Assembly: GCA_024226455.1 (NCBI GenBank)
Contig: JAAELR010000428.1
Location: forward strand, 1 to 35,456
Direction: 5' to 3'
Origin: Paracoccaceae bacterium
GTDB taxonomy: Bacteria; Pseudomonadota; Alphaproteobacteria; Rhodobacterales; Rhodobacteraceae
DNA length: 35,456 bases
Shown: piece after piece, positions 1-9,602 of the stretch
How the letters are laid out: each line of letters begins with the position of its first letter
Position numbering within the stretch: position 1 is the first letter of the stretch
Program-made: the position numbers and the translations under genes
The notes under the pieces: generated by a model
Told to the model about the DNA's origin: nothing
The model's database searches: none
What the model saw: the letters and a program-made list of their open reading frames with translations, nothing else

Positions 1-249
1 GGGCTCGACCAGTTTCATGGCGCCAAGGGCATGGGCCGCGTCGGAGCCGTCTTTGACATGGTCGGTGATATCACGGTCTTGCCCGCCCTCGATAACCTCG
101 AATTCCGGGCGCTGGCGGCGGCTGGATTCGGGCGGCTTTTCGAGCGGCTTTTCGAAACCTTCGCGCGTGCCCAACACATTGCGCAGGCGAAGGATCAAAA
201 ACACCGCTATACCGGCAAGAACCAGCAACTGGATGACTGCAGAACTCAT
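1..249 (-). CDS. Tim44-domain (TimA-like) membrane protein, N-terminal part only
   Basis: The reverse strand opens with an ATG at 249, preceded by an AGAGGT ribosome binding site, and reads without a stop to the window edge, giving 83 residues. The protein starts MSSAVIQLLVLAGIAVFLIL, a single N-terminal membrane segment, followed by a charged, proline-rich linker. This matches the start of Tim44-like/TimA inner-membrane proteins, which in Rhodobacterales sit divergently next to fxsA. The diagnostic Tim44 domain lies outside the window, so the assignment rests on the N-terminus and the neighbours. It shares a 106-bp divergent promoter region with fxsA. Confidence 0.7.
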   Translation of the reverse strand, partial: MSSAVIQLLVLAGIAVFLILRLRNVLGTREGFEKPLEKPPESSRRQRPEFEVIEGGQDRDITDHVKDGSDAAHALGAMKLVEP

Positions 250-291
250 TCAGACCTCTTTCCCGGGCAGGTGGTATTAATCCGGTGCCGT

Positions 292-303
292 GCTTATGTA
301 AGC
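292..303. promoter_or_regulatory. Short inverted repeat in the timA/fxsA divergent region
   Basis: GCTTA-TG-TAAGC forms a 12-bp near-palindrome in the middle of the 106-bp gap between two divergent genes. It could be a small operator, but no regulator is identified and repeats this short occur by chance. Confidence 0.2.
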
Positions 304-355
304 GTTGCGCGAGGCCAAGTCCACCTTGCGCGGTCAGACAAATACGAGGTTTTCC

Positions 356-841
356 ATGTGGCTTTTGGCGCTTTTCATCGCGGTACCGTTGATCGAGATT
401 GCGCTGTTCATTCAGGTGGGCGGCGCAATCGGGCTGTCGGCGACCCTGGCCATCGTCGTTCTGACCGCCATCGCCGGCACCTGGCTGGTACGCAGTCAGG
501 TCATAATGGAGATGGAGCAACTGCGCGACGGTTTCAGAGAACTGCTGAATCCTACCGAATCCCTGGCCCATGGCGCGATGATTCTGTTTTCCGGGGCGCT
601 GCTGCTGACGCCGGGGTTTTTCACCGATGCGGTTGGTTTTGCGCTGCTGGTCCCGTCGGTTCGCTCGGCTGTCTTTCGCTATCTTCGGTCACGGTTTCAG
701 GTGCAGGGCTTTTCTATGGGGGCCTCTACCGCGCCGCCGCGCCGGGAGAACCCGCGTGGCGATGTCGTCGAAGGTGAGTTCAAAGAGGTTTCGGCGGCGA
801 AGACGTCGACCCGCGGCAATTCGGGTTGGACCCGCCATTGA
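356..841 (+). CDS. fxsA: FxsA family cytoplasmic membrane protein
   Basis: The 161-residue protein begins MWLLALFIAVPLIEIALFI and has three to four hydrophobic segments within the first 110 residues, then a hydrophilic tail. This is the FxsA (suppressor of F exclusion of phage T7) architecture. FxsA is an inner-membrane protein whose physiological role is poorly known; in E. coli its overexpression relieves exclusion of phage T7 by the F plasmid. I chose the ATG at 356 because a GAGGT motif precedes it at good spacing; an upstream in-frame ATG at 305 would add 17 polar residues before the first membrane segment. It is followed 62 nt later by secB on the same strand. Confidence 0.88.
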   Translation: MWLLALFIAVPLIEIALFIQVGGAIGLSATLAIVVLTAIAGTWLVRSQVIMEMEQLRDGFRELLNPTESLAHGAMILFSGALLLTPGFFTDAVGFALLVPSVRSAVFRYLRSRFQVQGFSMGASTAPPRRENPRGDVVEGEFKEVSAAKTSTRGNSGWTRH

Positions 842-903
842 GACCCCGGGATTGACCTGCTAAGGGGCGCCAAAGCCGGTTTGGATACGAAGGAGGTTAT
901 TCT

Positions 904-1407
904 ATGGCAGAGAATGGCGGCAATCAGCCCGACGCAGCGGCAACACAGCCCCAGCCCCCAAAGATGCAGGTTCTGGGACAGTATATCCGGGACTTCTCTT
1001 TCGAAAACATCATGGTTCAAAAGGGTGTCGGCGGAGAGATCACGCCAGAGATCTCGGTGCAGGTTGCGCTGGATGCGAAAAAGCGCAGCGTAGAGAATCA
1101 GTACGAGGTGATGAGCAAGTACTCGATTACCTCAAAGAACAAGAACGGCGGTGAGACGCTGTTCATGCTGGAGCTGGAATATGGCGGCATGTTCCAGGTA
1201 GAGAACCTTCCCGAAGAGCAGACACATCCGTTCTTGATGATCGAGTGCCCGCGGATGCTGTTCCCGTTTGTGCGCCGGATTGTCGCGGATATCACCCGCG
1301 AGGGCGGCTTTCCGCCGCTGAACCTGGAGACGGTCGATTTCGTGGCGCTTTACCGGCAGGTGGTGGCGCAGCAGATGGAAGCGGCCAAGGCCGCCAAGCC
1401 GTCCTAG
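904..1407 (+). CDS. secB: Protein-export chaperone SecB
   Basis: The 167-residue protein matches SecB in length and in the conserved core ([11 protein letters not shown] near residue 30, [16 protein letters not shown] near 75, [19 protein letters not shown] near 125). SecB is a cytosolic homotetramer that keeps preproteins unfolded and hands them to SecA for Sec export. An excellent AAGGAGGT ribosome binding site lies 7 nt before the ATG. The stop codon lies in a CTAG palindrome that also serves as the dnaQ stop on the other strand, so the two genes converge with a 4-nt overlap and no space for a terminator. Confidence 0.97.
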   Translation: MAENGGNQPDAAATQPQPPKMQVLGQYIRDFSFENIMVQKGVGGEITPEISVQVALDAKKRSVENQYEVMSKYSITSKNKNGGETLFMLELEYGGMFQVENLPEEQTHPFLMIECPRMLFPFVRRIVADITREGGFPPLNLETVDFVALYRQVVAQQMEAAKAAKPS

Positions 1408-2135
1408 GCGTCAAACTTGCGCCACAGGGCTTGCTCGCCCAGGGCGTCGATGAAATCCGAATGTGCCGCCGCTTCTTTGTCACCAAGGCGCGGCGGCAGT
1501 TTTTTGGGCCGAGGGCCGGGGCGCCAGTTCTCGTCTGATGGCCCTACGCCCCTGCCGGGGCCGGTGGCGAGCACAAGATCAGGCTGACGGCCGCCGATCA
1601 GTTCCAGATAGACCTCTGCCAGGATCTCACTGTCGAGCAGGGCGCCGTGCAGGGTGCGGGCGGAATTGTCGATGCCGTAGCGGCGGCAAAGCGCGTCGAG
1701 CGAGGCGGGCGAGCCGGGGAATTTCTTGCGGGCAATGGCCAGAGTGTCGGTGGCCTGATCCATCGGCAACGGCGGGCGGCCCATCCAGCCCAGTTCGGCA
1801 TTGAGAAACTTCATGTCGAAGCTGGCGTTGTGGATCACCAGCCTGGCGTCGCCGATGAATTCGACAAATGCGTCACCAATACGGGCGAAAACCGGCTTGT
1901 CGCGAAGAGTCACCTCTCCGGGTTTGGCCTCGCGCGGGGCGGCCAGCATGTCGGGACCGATGCCGTGCACCTCGAACGCCTCTTGCGGCATCACGCGTTC
2001 GGGGTTGATGTACTGGTGATAGGTGCGCCCGGTGGGAACGTGGTTCAGCAGTTCCAGAGCGCCGATCTCGACGATGCGGTCGCCTGTTTCGGGTTCGAAC
2101 CCGGTGGTTTCGGTGTCGAGTACGATCTCACGCAT
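1404..2135 (-). CDS. dnaQ: DNA polymerase III epsilon subunit (3'-5' proofreading exonuclease)
   Basis: The 243-residue protein has the DEDDh exonuclease motifs: ExoI DTETTGF at residues 7-13, Exo[11 protein letters not shown] near 100, and ExoIII with HGALLDSE near 163. Epsilon removes misinserted bases in the polymerase III core. The C-terminal tail after about residue 185 is proline/glycine-rich and should carry the polymerase-alpha binding part. It is the last gene of the maf-aroE-coaE-dnaQ run; its ATG lies inside coaE (8-nt overlap), suggesting translational coupling. The 3' end shares the CTAG stop palindrome with secB. Confidence 0.96.
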   Translation of the reverse strand: MREIVLDTETTGFEPETGDRIVEIGALELLNHVPTGRTYHQYINPERVMPQEAFEVHGIGPDMLAAPREAKPGEVTLRDKPVFARIGDAFVEFIGDARLVIHNASFDMKFLNAELGWMGRPPLPMDQATDTLAIARKKFPGSPASLDALCRRYGIDNSARTLHGALLDSEILAEVYLELIGGRQPDLVLATGPGRGVGPSDENWRPGPRPKKLPPRLGDKEAAAHSDFIDALGEQALWRKFDA

Positions 2136-2736
2136 GGTTCAGCCCGCCCCTGATATCACGCAGACAGGATTGCACTGCGGCGCGGGCATCTTCAAGTGTC
2201 CGGGTTTCGATGACATGGTCGGCGCGGGCGCGTTTCTCGGCATCAGGGGTCTGTTTGGCCAGAATAGTCTCTAATTGCGCCTCGGTCATGCCGGGACGCT
2301 TCAGTACCCGGTCGCGTTGCTGGTGTGGCGGGGCAGTGACCACAATCACGGCGTCGACGGCCTTGTCGGCGCCGGTTTCGAATAGCAGGGGAATGTCGAG
2401 CAGCAGGATATCGCTGTCTGTGGTTGAGATGAAGTCCTGGCGGTCGGCGGCAACGAGTGGATGCACAACCTGTTCGATCTGACGCAGCGCGGTGGGGTCC
2501 CTGGCGATCCAGTGTTTCAGCGCTGTTCGGTCGACCATGCCGTCGGTGACGCTCGCGGGGCAAAGCTGCCGCATCGGCTGGACCGCCGCGCCGCCGGGGG
2601 CATAAAGCCGATGCACCGCGGCGTCGGCGTCCCAGACAGGAACGCCAGCGTCGGCAAACATCCGGGCAGTGGTGGACTTTCCCATTCCGATGGAACCGGT
2701 GAGACCGATCAGGAACGGACGCCCCGAAGCGCTCAC
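2128..2736 (-). CDS. coaE: Dephospho-CoA kinase
   Basis: The 202-residue protein begins [20 protein letters not shown], with the P-loop GSIGMGKST typical of dephospho-CoA kinase, followed by the DADAAVH motif. The enzyme phosphorylates the 3'-hydroxyl of dephospho-CoA, the last step of CoA synthesis. I place the start at the GTG at 2736, which overlaps the aroE stop as GTGA; the open frame continues upstream through aroE but that stretch is not homologous. The length fits the family (about 200 residues). Its stop overlaps dnaQ by 8 nt. Confidence 0.93.
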   Translation of the reverse strand: MSASGRPFLIGLTGSIGMGKSTTARMFADAGVPVWDADAAVHRLYAPGGAAVQPMRQLCPASVTDGMVDRTALKHWIARDPTALRQIEQVVHPLVAADRQDFISTTDSDILLLDIPLLFETGADKAVDAVIVVTAPPHQQRDRVLKRPGMTEAQLETILAKQTPDAEKRARADHVIETRTLEDARAAVQSCLRDIRGGLNHA

Positions 2737-3569
2737 CGAAGCATGACCTGGCGCAGGTCGTCGTCGACCTCTGGCCGTTTGCCGAACCAGCGCTCGAACC
2801 CAGGGGCGCCCTGATGCAACAGCATTCCCAGCCCGTCGACAGTGGTACAGCCGATCTCTGCCGCGTGCTGCAGGAATGTAGTCTGCAGCGGGGTATAGAC
2901 CAGATCGTTGACCACCGCTTTTGGCGACAGGCCATCCAGTGGCACCCGGAAATCGGGTTTTCCAACCATGCCCAGTGAACTGGTGTTCACCACGGTCACC
3001 GCGTTCTCCATCATGTTGCCGGCCTGCACCCATTCGTAAACAGACACCTTGGCACCGAACTCTGTACGCAGCGCGTCGACGCGGTTGCGGGTGCGGTTGC
3101 TGATGCGAATCTCGGGCACGCCTATCTCCAGCAGCGAGGCGACAATGGCCCGCGCCGCGCCGCCGCTGCCGATAACCGCGGCGGGCCCGGCTTTCGGCTT
3201 CCAGCTCGGAGCGTTCTGGCGCAGGTTTTCGACAAAGCCGTAACCGTCGGTATTGTCGGCATGCAGCTTGCCGTCGCGGCGGAAGATCAACGTGTTGGCG
3301 GCCCCGATCAGCGCGGCGCGATCGGTGACCAGATCGGCCAGTTCCAGCACGGTCTCCTTGTGGGGGATGGTGACGTTGACCCCGACAAAGCCCATTTTCG
3401 GCAAGACTTTCAGGATCTCGCCAAGTTGCGACTGGGCGATATCCATCGGGATATAGAAACCGTTTATCCCGTAGCGATTTAGCCAGTGACCATGCAGGCG
3501 TGGTGATTTGCTGTGCGATATCGGCGAGCCGATGACGCCGGCCAGCGGAATTCTGTTTTCGTCGGTCAT
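2733..3569 (-). CDS. aroE: Shikimate dehydrogenase (NADP+)
   Basis: The 278-residue protein carries the shikimate-binding motif SPISHSKSP near residue 15, the catalytic-lysine region NVTIPHKE near 65, the glycine-rich [11 protein letters not shown] near 130, and the NADPH-specific motif SNRTRNR near 157. It reduces 3-dehydroshikimate to shikimate in aromatic amino acid synthesis. Its ATG overlaps the maf stop by 4 nt (ATGA) and its stop overlaps coaE, so the four leftward genes look like one transcript. Confidence 0.97.
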   Translation of the reverse strand: MTDENRIPLAGVIGSPISHSKSPRLHGHWLNRYGINGFYIPMDIAQSQLGEILKVLPKMGFVGVNVTIPHKETVLELADLVTDRAALIGAANTLIFRRDGKLHADNTDGYGFVENLRQNAPSWKPKAGPAAVIGSGGAARAIVASLLEIGVPEIRISNRTRNRVDALRTEFGAKVSVYEWVQAGNMMENAVTVVNTSSLGMVGKPDFRVPLDGLSPKAVVNDLVYTPLQTTFLQHAAEIGCTTVDGLGMLLHQGAPGFERWFGKRPEVDDDLRQVMLR

Positions 3570-4165
3570 CCCGGAATCAGCCCCTTTTGTGAAAGATAGG
3601 CCAGAAGGTCCAGCAACGGCAGGCCAAGAACGGTGAAATAGTCGCCTTCTACGCGATGAAACAGCCTGACGCCCTCTTCTTCAAGCTTATATCCGCCGAC
3701 CGCCTCGGCGATACCCGGCCAGTTACGGGTGATGTAGCTTTCCATAAAGACGTCGGATGATTGGCGCATATGCAGTTCCACCTTGCCCACATGGCGCCAG
3801 ACCGGTTGCCCGGCCTCATAGATCACCACAGCGGAAAGCAGCCGGTGGCTTTGCCCGTTCAGACGGTCAAGAATGGCGCGCTGTTCGTCGCGGTCCCGGG
3901 CTTTCGACAGCAGCTCTCCATCGAAATCCAGCACCTGATCACAGCCGATGACGATAGCGTCGGGTTGCCTGGTGGCGGCGCTGCGGGCTTTCTGCTCTGC
4001 CAGCTGATCGGCGATAGCGACCGGCTTGGCGCCCTGCGCCAGCAACCCATCACGCAGCGCGGCCTCGTCGATCTTGACGGGCATCGGCTGGAACGGGACG
4101 CCGGCATTGCGCAGCAGCGTCTGGCGAATCTGCGAGCCGGAGGCAAGGATGATGCGGGGCGGCAT
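3566..4165 (-). CDS. maf: Maf family nucleotide pyrophosphatase
   Basis: The 199-residue protein begins with the Maf signature [11 protein letters not shown] and has the conserved GCDQVL motif near residue 75. Maf proteins hydrolyse non-canonical or modified nucleoside triphosphates and are linked to septum formation in some bacteria. It is the first gene of the leftward operon and borders the 404-bp candidate origin. Maf next to the origin is seen in other alphaproteobacteria, including Caulobacter (gene RP001 beside Cori). Confidence 0.94.
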   Translation of the reverse strand: MPPRIILASGSQIRQTLLRNAGVPFQPMPVKIDEAALRDGLLAQGAKPVAIADQLAEQKARSAATRQPDAIVIGCDQVLDFDGELLSKARDRDEQRAILDRLNGQSHRLLSAVVIYEAGQPVWRHVGKVELHMRQSSDVFMESYITRNWPGIAEAVGGYKLEEEGVRLFHRVEGDYFTVLGLPLLDLLAYLSQKGLIPG

Positions 4166-4356
4166 GTGGACAGACCCGGGGGCAAGTTCTGTTTAGCTTG
4201 TGGGATGGAACCTGCGTAACAGGGCCTTGGGCTTCTGTCACCGGGAACCAGCGATTTCCAGGCGGAACCGGCGGTTTTTTTCCGTTGTGGGTTTTGCGAA
4301 CCCCATAGGTGTGAGTAGCTTGGGTTATCTGGGCGCCGTCCAATTTCACACACGTG

Positions 4357-4365
4357 TTTTCCACA
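4357..4365 (+). promoter_or_regulatory. DnaA-box-like 9-mer
   Basis: TTTTCCACA differs from the consensus TTATCCACA at one position. It abuts the palindrome ACACGTGT (4350-4357) and lies at the edge of an AT-rich tract, inside the candidate origin. Confidence 0.45.
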
Positions 4366-4475
4366 AAATCACGCGCTTAACTATAGGATAATAAATGAAA
4401 AATATTGATCATTTGATTTCGTGGAGAACTGTCAGACGGTATTCCGGGCTGTGGGTTACCGGGCCGGAAACCGAT

Positions 4476-4493
4476 TAATCCACATTCTCCACA
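4476..4493 (+). promoter_or_regulatory. Tandem pair of DnaA-box-like 9-mers
   Basis: TAATCCACA (4476-4484) is followed with no gap by TTCTCCACA (4485-4493). Each differs from TTATCCACA at one position, and both have the same orientation. Directly abutting boxes next to an AT-rich pyrimidine tract (4500-4541) resemble the DnaA oligomerisation/unwinding layout of bacterial origins. Confidence 0.5.
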
Positions 4494-4569
4494 GACCCAA
4501 CAACAACAACATCTTTTCTTTTCTTTCTATATTATTTTATGAGGGTTCGGACCAGGCGGGGCGTGGGGC

Positions 4570-5025
4570 ATGACCGACTTTCTGATCGAGCTATATCCAT
4601 GGACGAAGACATTGCATGTGATCTCTGTCATTGCGTGGATGGCGGGGTTGTTCTATCTGCCCAGGTTGTTCGTCTATCACACCGAGGAGGTGGAGAAGGG
4701 AAGCAAAACCGATCTGATGTTCCAGACCATGGAACGGCGCCTGCTGCGGGCGATCATGAATCCGGCGATGACCGCGACTTGGGTGTTTGGCCTGTGTCTG
4801 GTGTTCACGCCCGGCATTGTCGACTGGTCGTCCTTTTGGCCGTGGAGCAAGGCAGCAGCGGTTCTGGCGATGACCTGGTTTCATCACTGGCTTGGATACC
4901 GGCGCAAGGATTTCATGCGGGGACAGAATACGCGGACCGGGCGACAGTACCGGGTGATGAACGAGTTGCCGACCGTGTTGATGGTCGTAGTTGTGGTTTC
5001 CGTTATTGTGCGGCCGTTCTGGTAA
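4570..5025 (+). CDS. hemJ: Protoporphyrinogen IX oxidase, HemJ type
   Basis: The 151-residue integral membrane protein starts MTDFLIELYPWTKTLHVISV and has about four membrane segments, with the HemJ features HVISVIAWMAGLFYLPRLFVYH near residues 16-37 region and HHWLGYRRKDF near 103. HemJ oxidises protoporphyrinogen IX to protoporphyrin IX, the penultimate haem step, in bacteria lacking HemG or HemY. The conserved histidine at residue 16 fits the proposed haem-binding role. It is the first rightward gene after the candidate origin; haem genes beside the origin are common in alphaproteobacteria. Confidence 0.93.
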   Translation: MTDFLIELYPWTKTLHVISVIAWMAGLFYLPRLFVYHTEEVEKGSKTDLMFQTMERRLLRAIMNPAMTATWVFGLCLVFTPGIVDWSSFWPWSKAAAVLAMTWFHHWLGYRRKDFMRGQNTRTGRQYRVMNELPTVLMVVVVVSVIVRPFW

Positions 5026-5062
5026 AGGTTGACTCTGGTAGCGATGATGCCTAGATAGCGCC

Positions 5063-5088
5063 ACACGCTGCCGTCCGGCAGAGCGTGT
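5063..5088 (+). terminator. Strong hairpin in the hemJ-rho gap (terminator or rho leader attenuator)
   Basis: ACACGCT (5063-5069) pairs with AGCGTGT (5082-5088), and the inner GCC/GGC arms (5070-5072, 5077-5079) extend the stem, leaving a two-base bulge. It sits 37 nt after hemJ and 54 nt before rho. There is no long T-run downstream, so it may act in the rho leader rather than as a classical terminator; rho leaders are often autoregulated. Confidence 0.45.
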
Positions 5089-5142
5089 CTTCCACTCAAC
5101 GACTGACCGCGCGGCACTTTTGCCCGGCCTCTGGATATTCCC

Positions 5143-6414
<1,272 letters not shown>

Positions 6415-6437
6415 TGTAAAAACAGCGGGTTAACGTC

Positions 6438-7721
6438 ATGGATACGATCTTTGCCCAGGCGTCGGCGCGGGGAAAAGCGGGTATTGCCGTGATTCGGATC
6501 TCGGGGCCGCTGGCCCATGAGGCTGGGCGCATTCTTGGCGGCTCGCTGCCGCGGGCGCGGCAGGCGGCGGTGCGCTGTCTTCGTGACGAGCATGGCGAGG
6601 TCTTGGACCAGGCGCTGGTATTGGCGTTTGCGGCGGGGCAGAGTTTTACCGGCGAGGATGTCGTTGAACTGCACCTGCATGGCGGGACAGCCGTGGTATA
6701 TGCGGTTCAGCGAAGGTTGACGGGTCTGGAGGGTCTGCGGCCAGCGGAGGCCGGAGAGTTTTCGCGACGCGCACTGGAAAATGAGAGGCTGGACCTGGCG
6801 CAGATAGAGGGGCTAGGCGACCTGATCGAAGCAGAGACCGAGGCGCAGCGCAGGCAGGCGGCCAGGGTGTTCTCAGGGCGCATGGGTGAGAAGGTCGATG
6901 AGTGGCGTGACAAGTTGGTGCGCGCGATGGCCCTGCTGGAGGCGACAATCGACTTCGCCGATGAGGAGGTTCCGGAGGATGTATTCCCGGAAGTCTTGGA
7001 GATTCTTCAGTACCTCTCGGCGGAGATGTCGAGGCAAGTGGGTGGGGCGCAAACAGCAGAGCGTTTGCGGGATGGTTTCGAGGTGGCGATCGTGGGGCCG
7101 CCAAACGTGGGAAAGTCGACCTTGCTGAACTATCTGGCGGGTCGTGAGGCGGCGATCACCTCCGAGCTCGCCGGGACCACACGGGATGTGATAGAGGTGC
7201 ACATGGACCTGTCGGGCTTGCCCGTGTCATTTCTCGACACGGCGGGTGTGCGCGACGACCCGGATGAAATAGAAAAGATCGGGATTGCGCGTACCATGGA
7301 GAGGGCGGACGCGGCGGATTTGAGGGTGTTTCTGGGTGTTACCGGGTGCGGGACGGTGGGTATAGCGCGCGAGCCGGATGATATCTGCGTTGCCGGAAAG
7401 TCCGATTTACCTGGGGCTGGCAAGGGTGTGTCCGGATTGACCGGCAAGGGTGTGGACAAGCTTGTGGGTAAGATAGTCGATGTCCTGTCTGAAAGAGTGG
7501 CGGAGGTGGGCGTCGCCATCAATCAGAGGCACGCTGATGTGCTGGGGTCGGCAGTTGGATGCCTGGCCCGTACGCGAACCGAGATTACAGGGGCGGGGCA
7601 GGTGGAGATTGCAGCGGAGGAATTGCGGCATGCGGCGGTTGCGTTGGATTCCGTTGTGGGCAGATTGGGTGTCGAGGATGTGCTGGAAGAGATATTCGCC
7701 AGATTTTGCATTGGCAAGTAG
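6438..7721 (+). CDS. mnmE: tRNA uridine-5-carboxymethylaminomethyl modification GTPase MnmE
   Basis: The 427-residue protein has the N-terminal folate-binding domain, the helical region, an inserted G domain with G1 GPPNVGKS (residues 220-227) and G3 DTAG (267-270), and the invariant C-terminal FCIGK. With MnmG it installs the cmnm5U modification on wobble uridines. The G4 guanine-specificity motif, normally NKxD, reads GKSD at residues 320-323 and the G3-G4 segment is short; both are unusual relative to E. coli. It ends 3 nt before mnmG, so the pair is probably co-translated. Confidence 0.96.
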   Translation: MDTIFAQASARGKAGIAVIRISGPLAHEAGRILGGSLPRARQAAVRCLRDEHGEVLDQALVLAFAAGQSFTGEDVVELHLHGGTAVVYAVQRRLTGLEGLRPAEAGEFSRRALENERLDLAQIEGLGDLIEAETEAQRRQAARVFSGRMGEKVDEWRDKLVRAMALLEATIDFADEEVPEDVFPEVLEILQYLSAEMSRQVGGAQTAERLRDGFEVAIVGPPNVGKSTLLNYLAGREAAITSELAGTTRDVIEVHMDLSGLPVSFLDTAGVRDDPDEIEKIGIARTMERADAADLRVFLGVTGCGTVGIAREPDDICVAGKSDLPGAGKGVSGLTGKGVDKLVGKIVDVLSERVAEVGVAINQRHADVLGSAVGCLARTRTEITGAGQVEIAAEELRHAAVALDSVVGRLGVEDVLEEIFARFCIGK

Positions 7722-7724
7722 GGA

Positions 7725-9602
7725 ATGTTTCACGTGAAACACCGGGACTTTGACGTTATCGTGGTTGGCGGCGGCCATGCCGGGGTCGAATGCGCCCACG
7801 CCGCTCACCGGATGGGCGCGCGCACGGCGTTAGTGACACTGAAACCGGCGGATTTGGGCGTGATGTCCTGCAATCCGGCGATTGGAGGACTGGGGAAAGG
7901 TCACTTGGTCCGGGAAATCGACGCGCTGGATGGGGTGATGGGCTTGGCCGCGGATCGGTCCGGAATTCAATTTCGGTTGCTGAATCGTCGAAAGGGTCCC
8001 GCTGTGCAAGGACCAAGAGCCCAGGCCGACCGAAAGCTGTACCAACGGGCGGTTGTCGAGATTGTAAACCGTGCGGAGAACCTGGAAGTGTTGATCGGCG
8101 AGGTGGTCGATTTGGTTCTGACCGGGCAGATGGTGACTGGTGTGCGCCTGAGTGACGGATCGGTGGTTTCGGCTCGCTCCGTCGTCTTAACCACCGGAAC
8201 TTTCCTGCGTGGTGTCATTCATGTGGGCGACAAGAAGTGGTTTGGCGGGCGGTTTGGGGATTCGGCCTCCGCCCTTCTGGGCGAGCGGTTGGCTTCGTTA
8301 AGCTTTGAATTGGGACGGCTGAAGACCGGAACCCCGCCGCGGCTCGACCGGAACACGATAAACTGGTCGGCTCTCGAGCAGCAGCCAGGCGACGAGAATC
8401 CCAGCATGTTCTCATTTCTTTCAAGCAACCCGTCAGTTGCGCAGATCTCTTGTGGAATCACCCACACGAATGAGCGAACCCATGAGATCGTCAAGAGCAA
8501 CCTGCATCGCTCGGCGATGTATGGTGGCAGGATTGATGGTGTAGGCCCACGGTATTGCCCGTCGATAGAGGACAAGGTTGTCCGGTTTTCGGGCAAATCC
8601 GCGCATCAGGTCTTCTTGGAGCCAGAGGGGCTGGAAAGCGAAGTGGTTTACCCGAACGGGATTTCTACTTCGCTGCCGGAGGAGGTTCAGGTGGATTATG
8701 TTAGGTCGATTCGGGGACTCGATGAGGCTCGGATCGTGCAACCGGGTTATGCAATCGAGTATGACTATGTCGATCCGCGATCCTTGAAGCCTACTATGGA
8801 AACCAAGGCGGTCCAGGGGCTGTTCCTTGCCGGGCAAATCAATGGGACCACTGGATATGAAGAGGCGGCGGCCCAGGGAGTGGTTGCCGGAATAAACGCC
8901 GTTTGCAAAGCCACCAGGCGGAATCCAGTGGTTATGTCGCGCGCCAAGTCATATATTGGCGTGATGGTGGATGACCTGGTGACCCAAGGAGTCAACGAGC
9001 CCTACAGGATGTTCACATCAAGAGCGGAGTACCGTTTGTCGCTTAGGGCGGACAACGCAGACCAGCGCCTTACCGAGTTCGGTTTCGAGGTGGGGTGCGT
9101 TGGCGAGAGCCGTGCCAGGGTTTTTCGGGAGAAAGCAGAGAATCTGGACGCGTGCAGGGCGAGGTTGCAGGAGAGAGAGTGGACCCCGAGGCAATTGCAA
9201 GGCGCGGGGTTCAAGGTCAAGGAGGACGGAGAGCGGCGAAACGGGTTGGAAGTACTTTCGATTCCGGGGGTCTCGTTCCAGGATTTGGGTGGACTTGACA
9301 GTGCGCTGTCGGAGGTCTCGCCGGAAATAGGGCGACAAATTGGGATCGATGCACTCTACATGAACTATATCGAACGACAGAGCCGGGACATAGAGGCCTT
9401 GAAACGGGACGAGGAAACTCAGATACCAGAGGGTTTTCCGTTTGCCGATCTGTCCGGGCTGTCTAACGAGGTGAAGGAGAAACTCTGGAAGGTGGGGCCG
9501 CGATCCTTGGGGCAGGCATCGCGAATAGAGGGCATGACGCCGGCTGCCTTGAACCTGATCCTGGCCTGGCTACGGCGTGAGCAGAGGAAACGACGGGCGT
9601 GA
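7725..9602 (+). CDS. mnmG: tRNA uridine-5-carboxymethylaminomethyl modification enzyme MnmG (GidA)
   Basis: The 625-residue protein has the FAD-binding [10 protein letters not shown] near residue 15 and the GidA signatures [11 protein letters not shown] near 275 and GYEEAAAQG near 378. It uses FAD and methylene-tetrahydrofolate with MnmE to modify wobble uridines. Its first residues, MFHVKH, are encoded by a perfect parS site that begins inside the ATG. The start 3 nt after mnmE leaves no separate ribosome binding site; GGGA lies just upstream. The stop overlaps the rsmG GTG. Confidence 0.97.
   Translation: MFHVKHRDFDVIVVGGGHAGVECAHAAHRMGARTALVTLKPADLGVMSCNPAIGGLGKGHLVREIDALDGVMGLAADRSGIQFRLLNRRKGPAVQGPRAQADRKLYQRAVVEIVNRAENLEVLIGEVVDLVLTGQMVTGVRLSDGSVVSARSVVLTTGTFLRGVIHVGDKKWFGGRFGDSASALLGERLASLSFELGRLKTGTPPRLDRNTINWSALEQQPGDENPSMFSFLSSNPSVAQISCGITHTNERTHEIVKSNLHRSAMYGGRIDGVGPRYCPSIEDKVVRFSGKSAHQVFLEPEGLESEVVYPNGISTSLPEEVQVDYVRSIRGLDEARIVQPGYAIEYDYVDPRSLKPTMETKAVQGLFLAGQINGTTGYEEAAAQGVVAGINAVCKATRRNPVVMSRAKSYIGVMVDDLVTQGVNEPYRMFTSRAEYRLSLRADNADQRLTEFGFEVGCVGESRARVFREKAENLDACRARLQEREWTPRQLQGAGFKVKEDGERRNGLEVLSIPGVSFQDLGGLDSALSEVSPEIGRQIGIDALYMNYIERQSRDIEALKRDEETQIPEGFPFADLSGLSNEVKEKLWKVGPRSLGQASRIEGMTPAALNLILAWLRREQRKRRA
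7726..7741. promoter_or_regulatory. parS centromere site 1, inside the mnmG start
   Basis: TGTTTCACGTGAAACA matches the canonical 16-bp palindromic parS at every base. ParB should load here and spread. It starts at the second base of the mnmG ATG and encodes residues FHVKH. Confidence 0.95.

Larger units (their letters stand above)
4166..4569. other. Candidate chromosomal replication origin (maf-hemJ intergenic region)
   Basis: This is the only gene-free stretch above 300 bp. It is clearly AT-richer than its surroundings, with AT tracts around 4366-4421 and 4500-4541 (pyrimidine-rich, ending in TATATTATTTTATG). Three 9-mers match the DnaA box TTATCCACA at 8 of 9 positions: 4357-4365, 4476-4484 and 4485-4493, the last two directly in tandem. 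A weaker TGTGGGTTA lies at 4450. Genes diverge from it (dnaQ operon leftward; hemJ, rho, parAB rightward) and two parS sites follow at about 3.2 and 5.1 kb. No perfect DnaA box and no GANTC methylation site was seen, so this remains a candidate. Confidence 0.55.

Noticed and set aside
2737-3033. Longer N-terminus for coaE
   Set aside because: The extra 99 residues lie wholly inside aroE in another frame and are not like any kinase; the GTG overlapping the aroE stop gives the family length.
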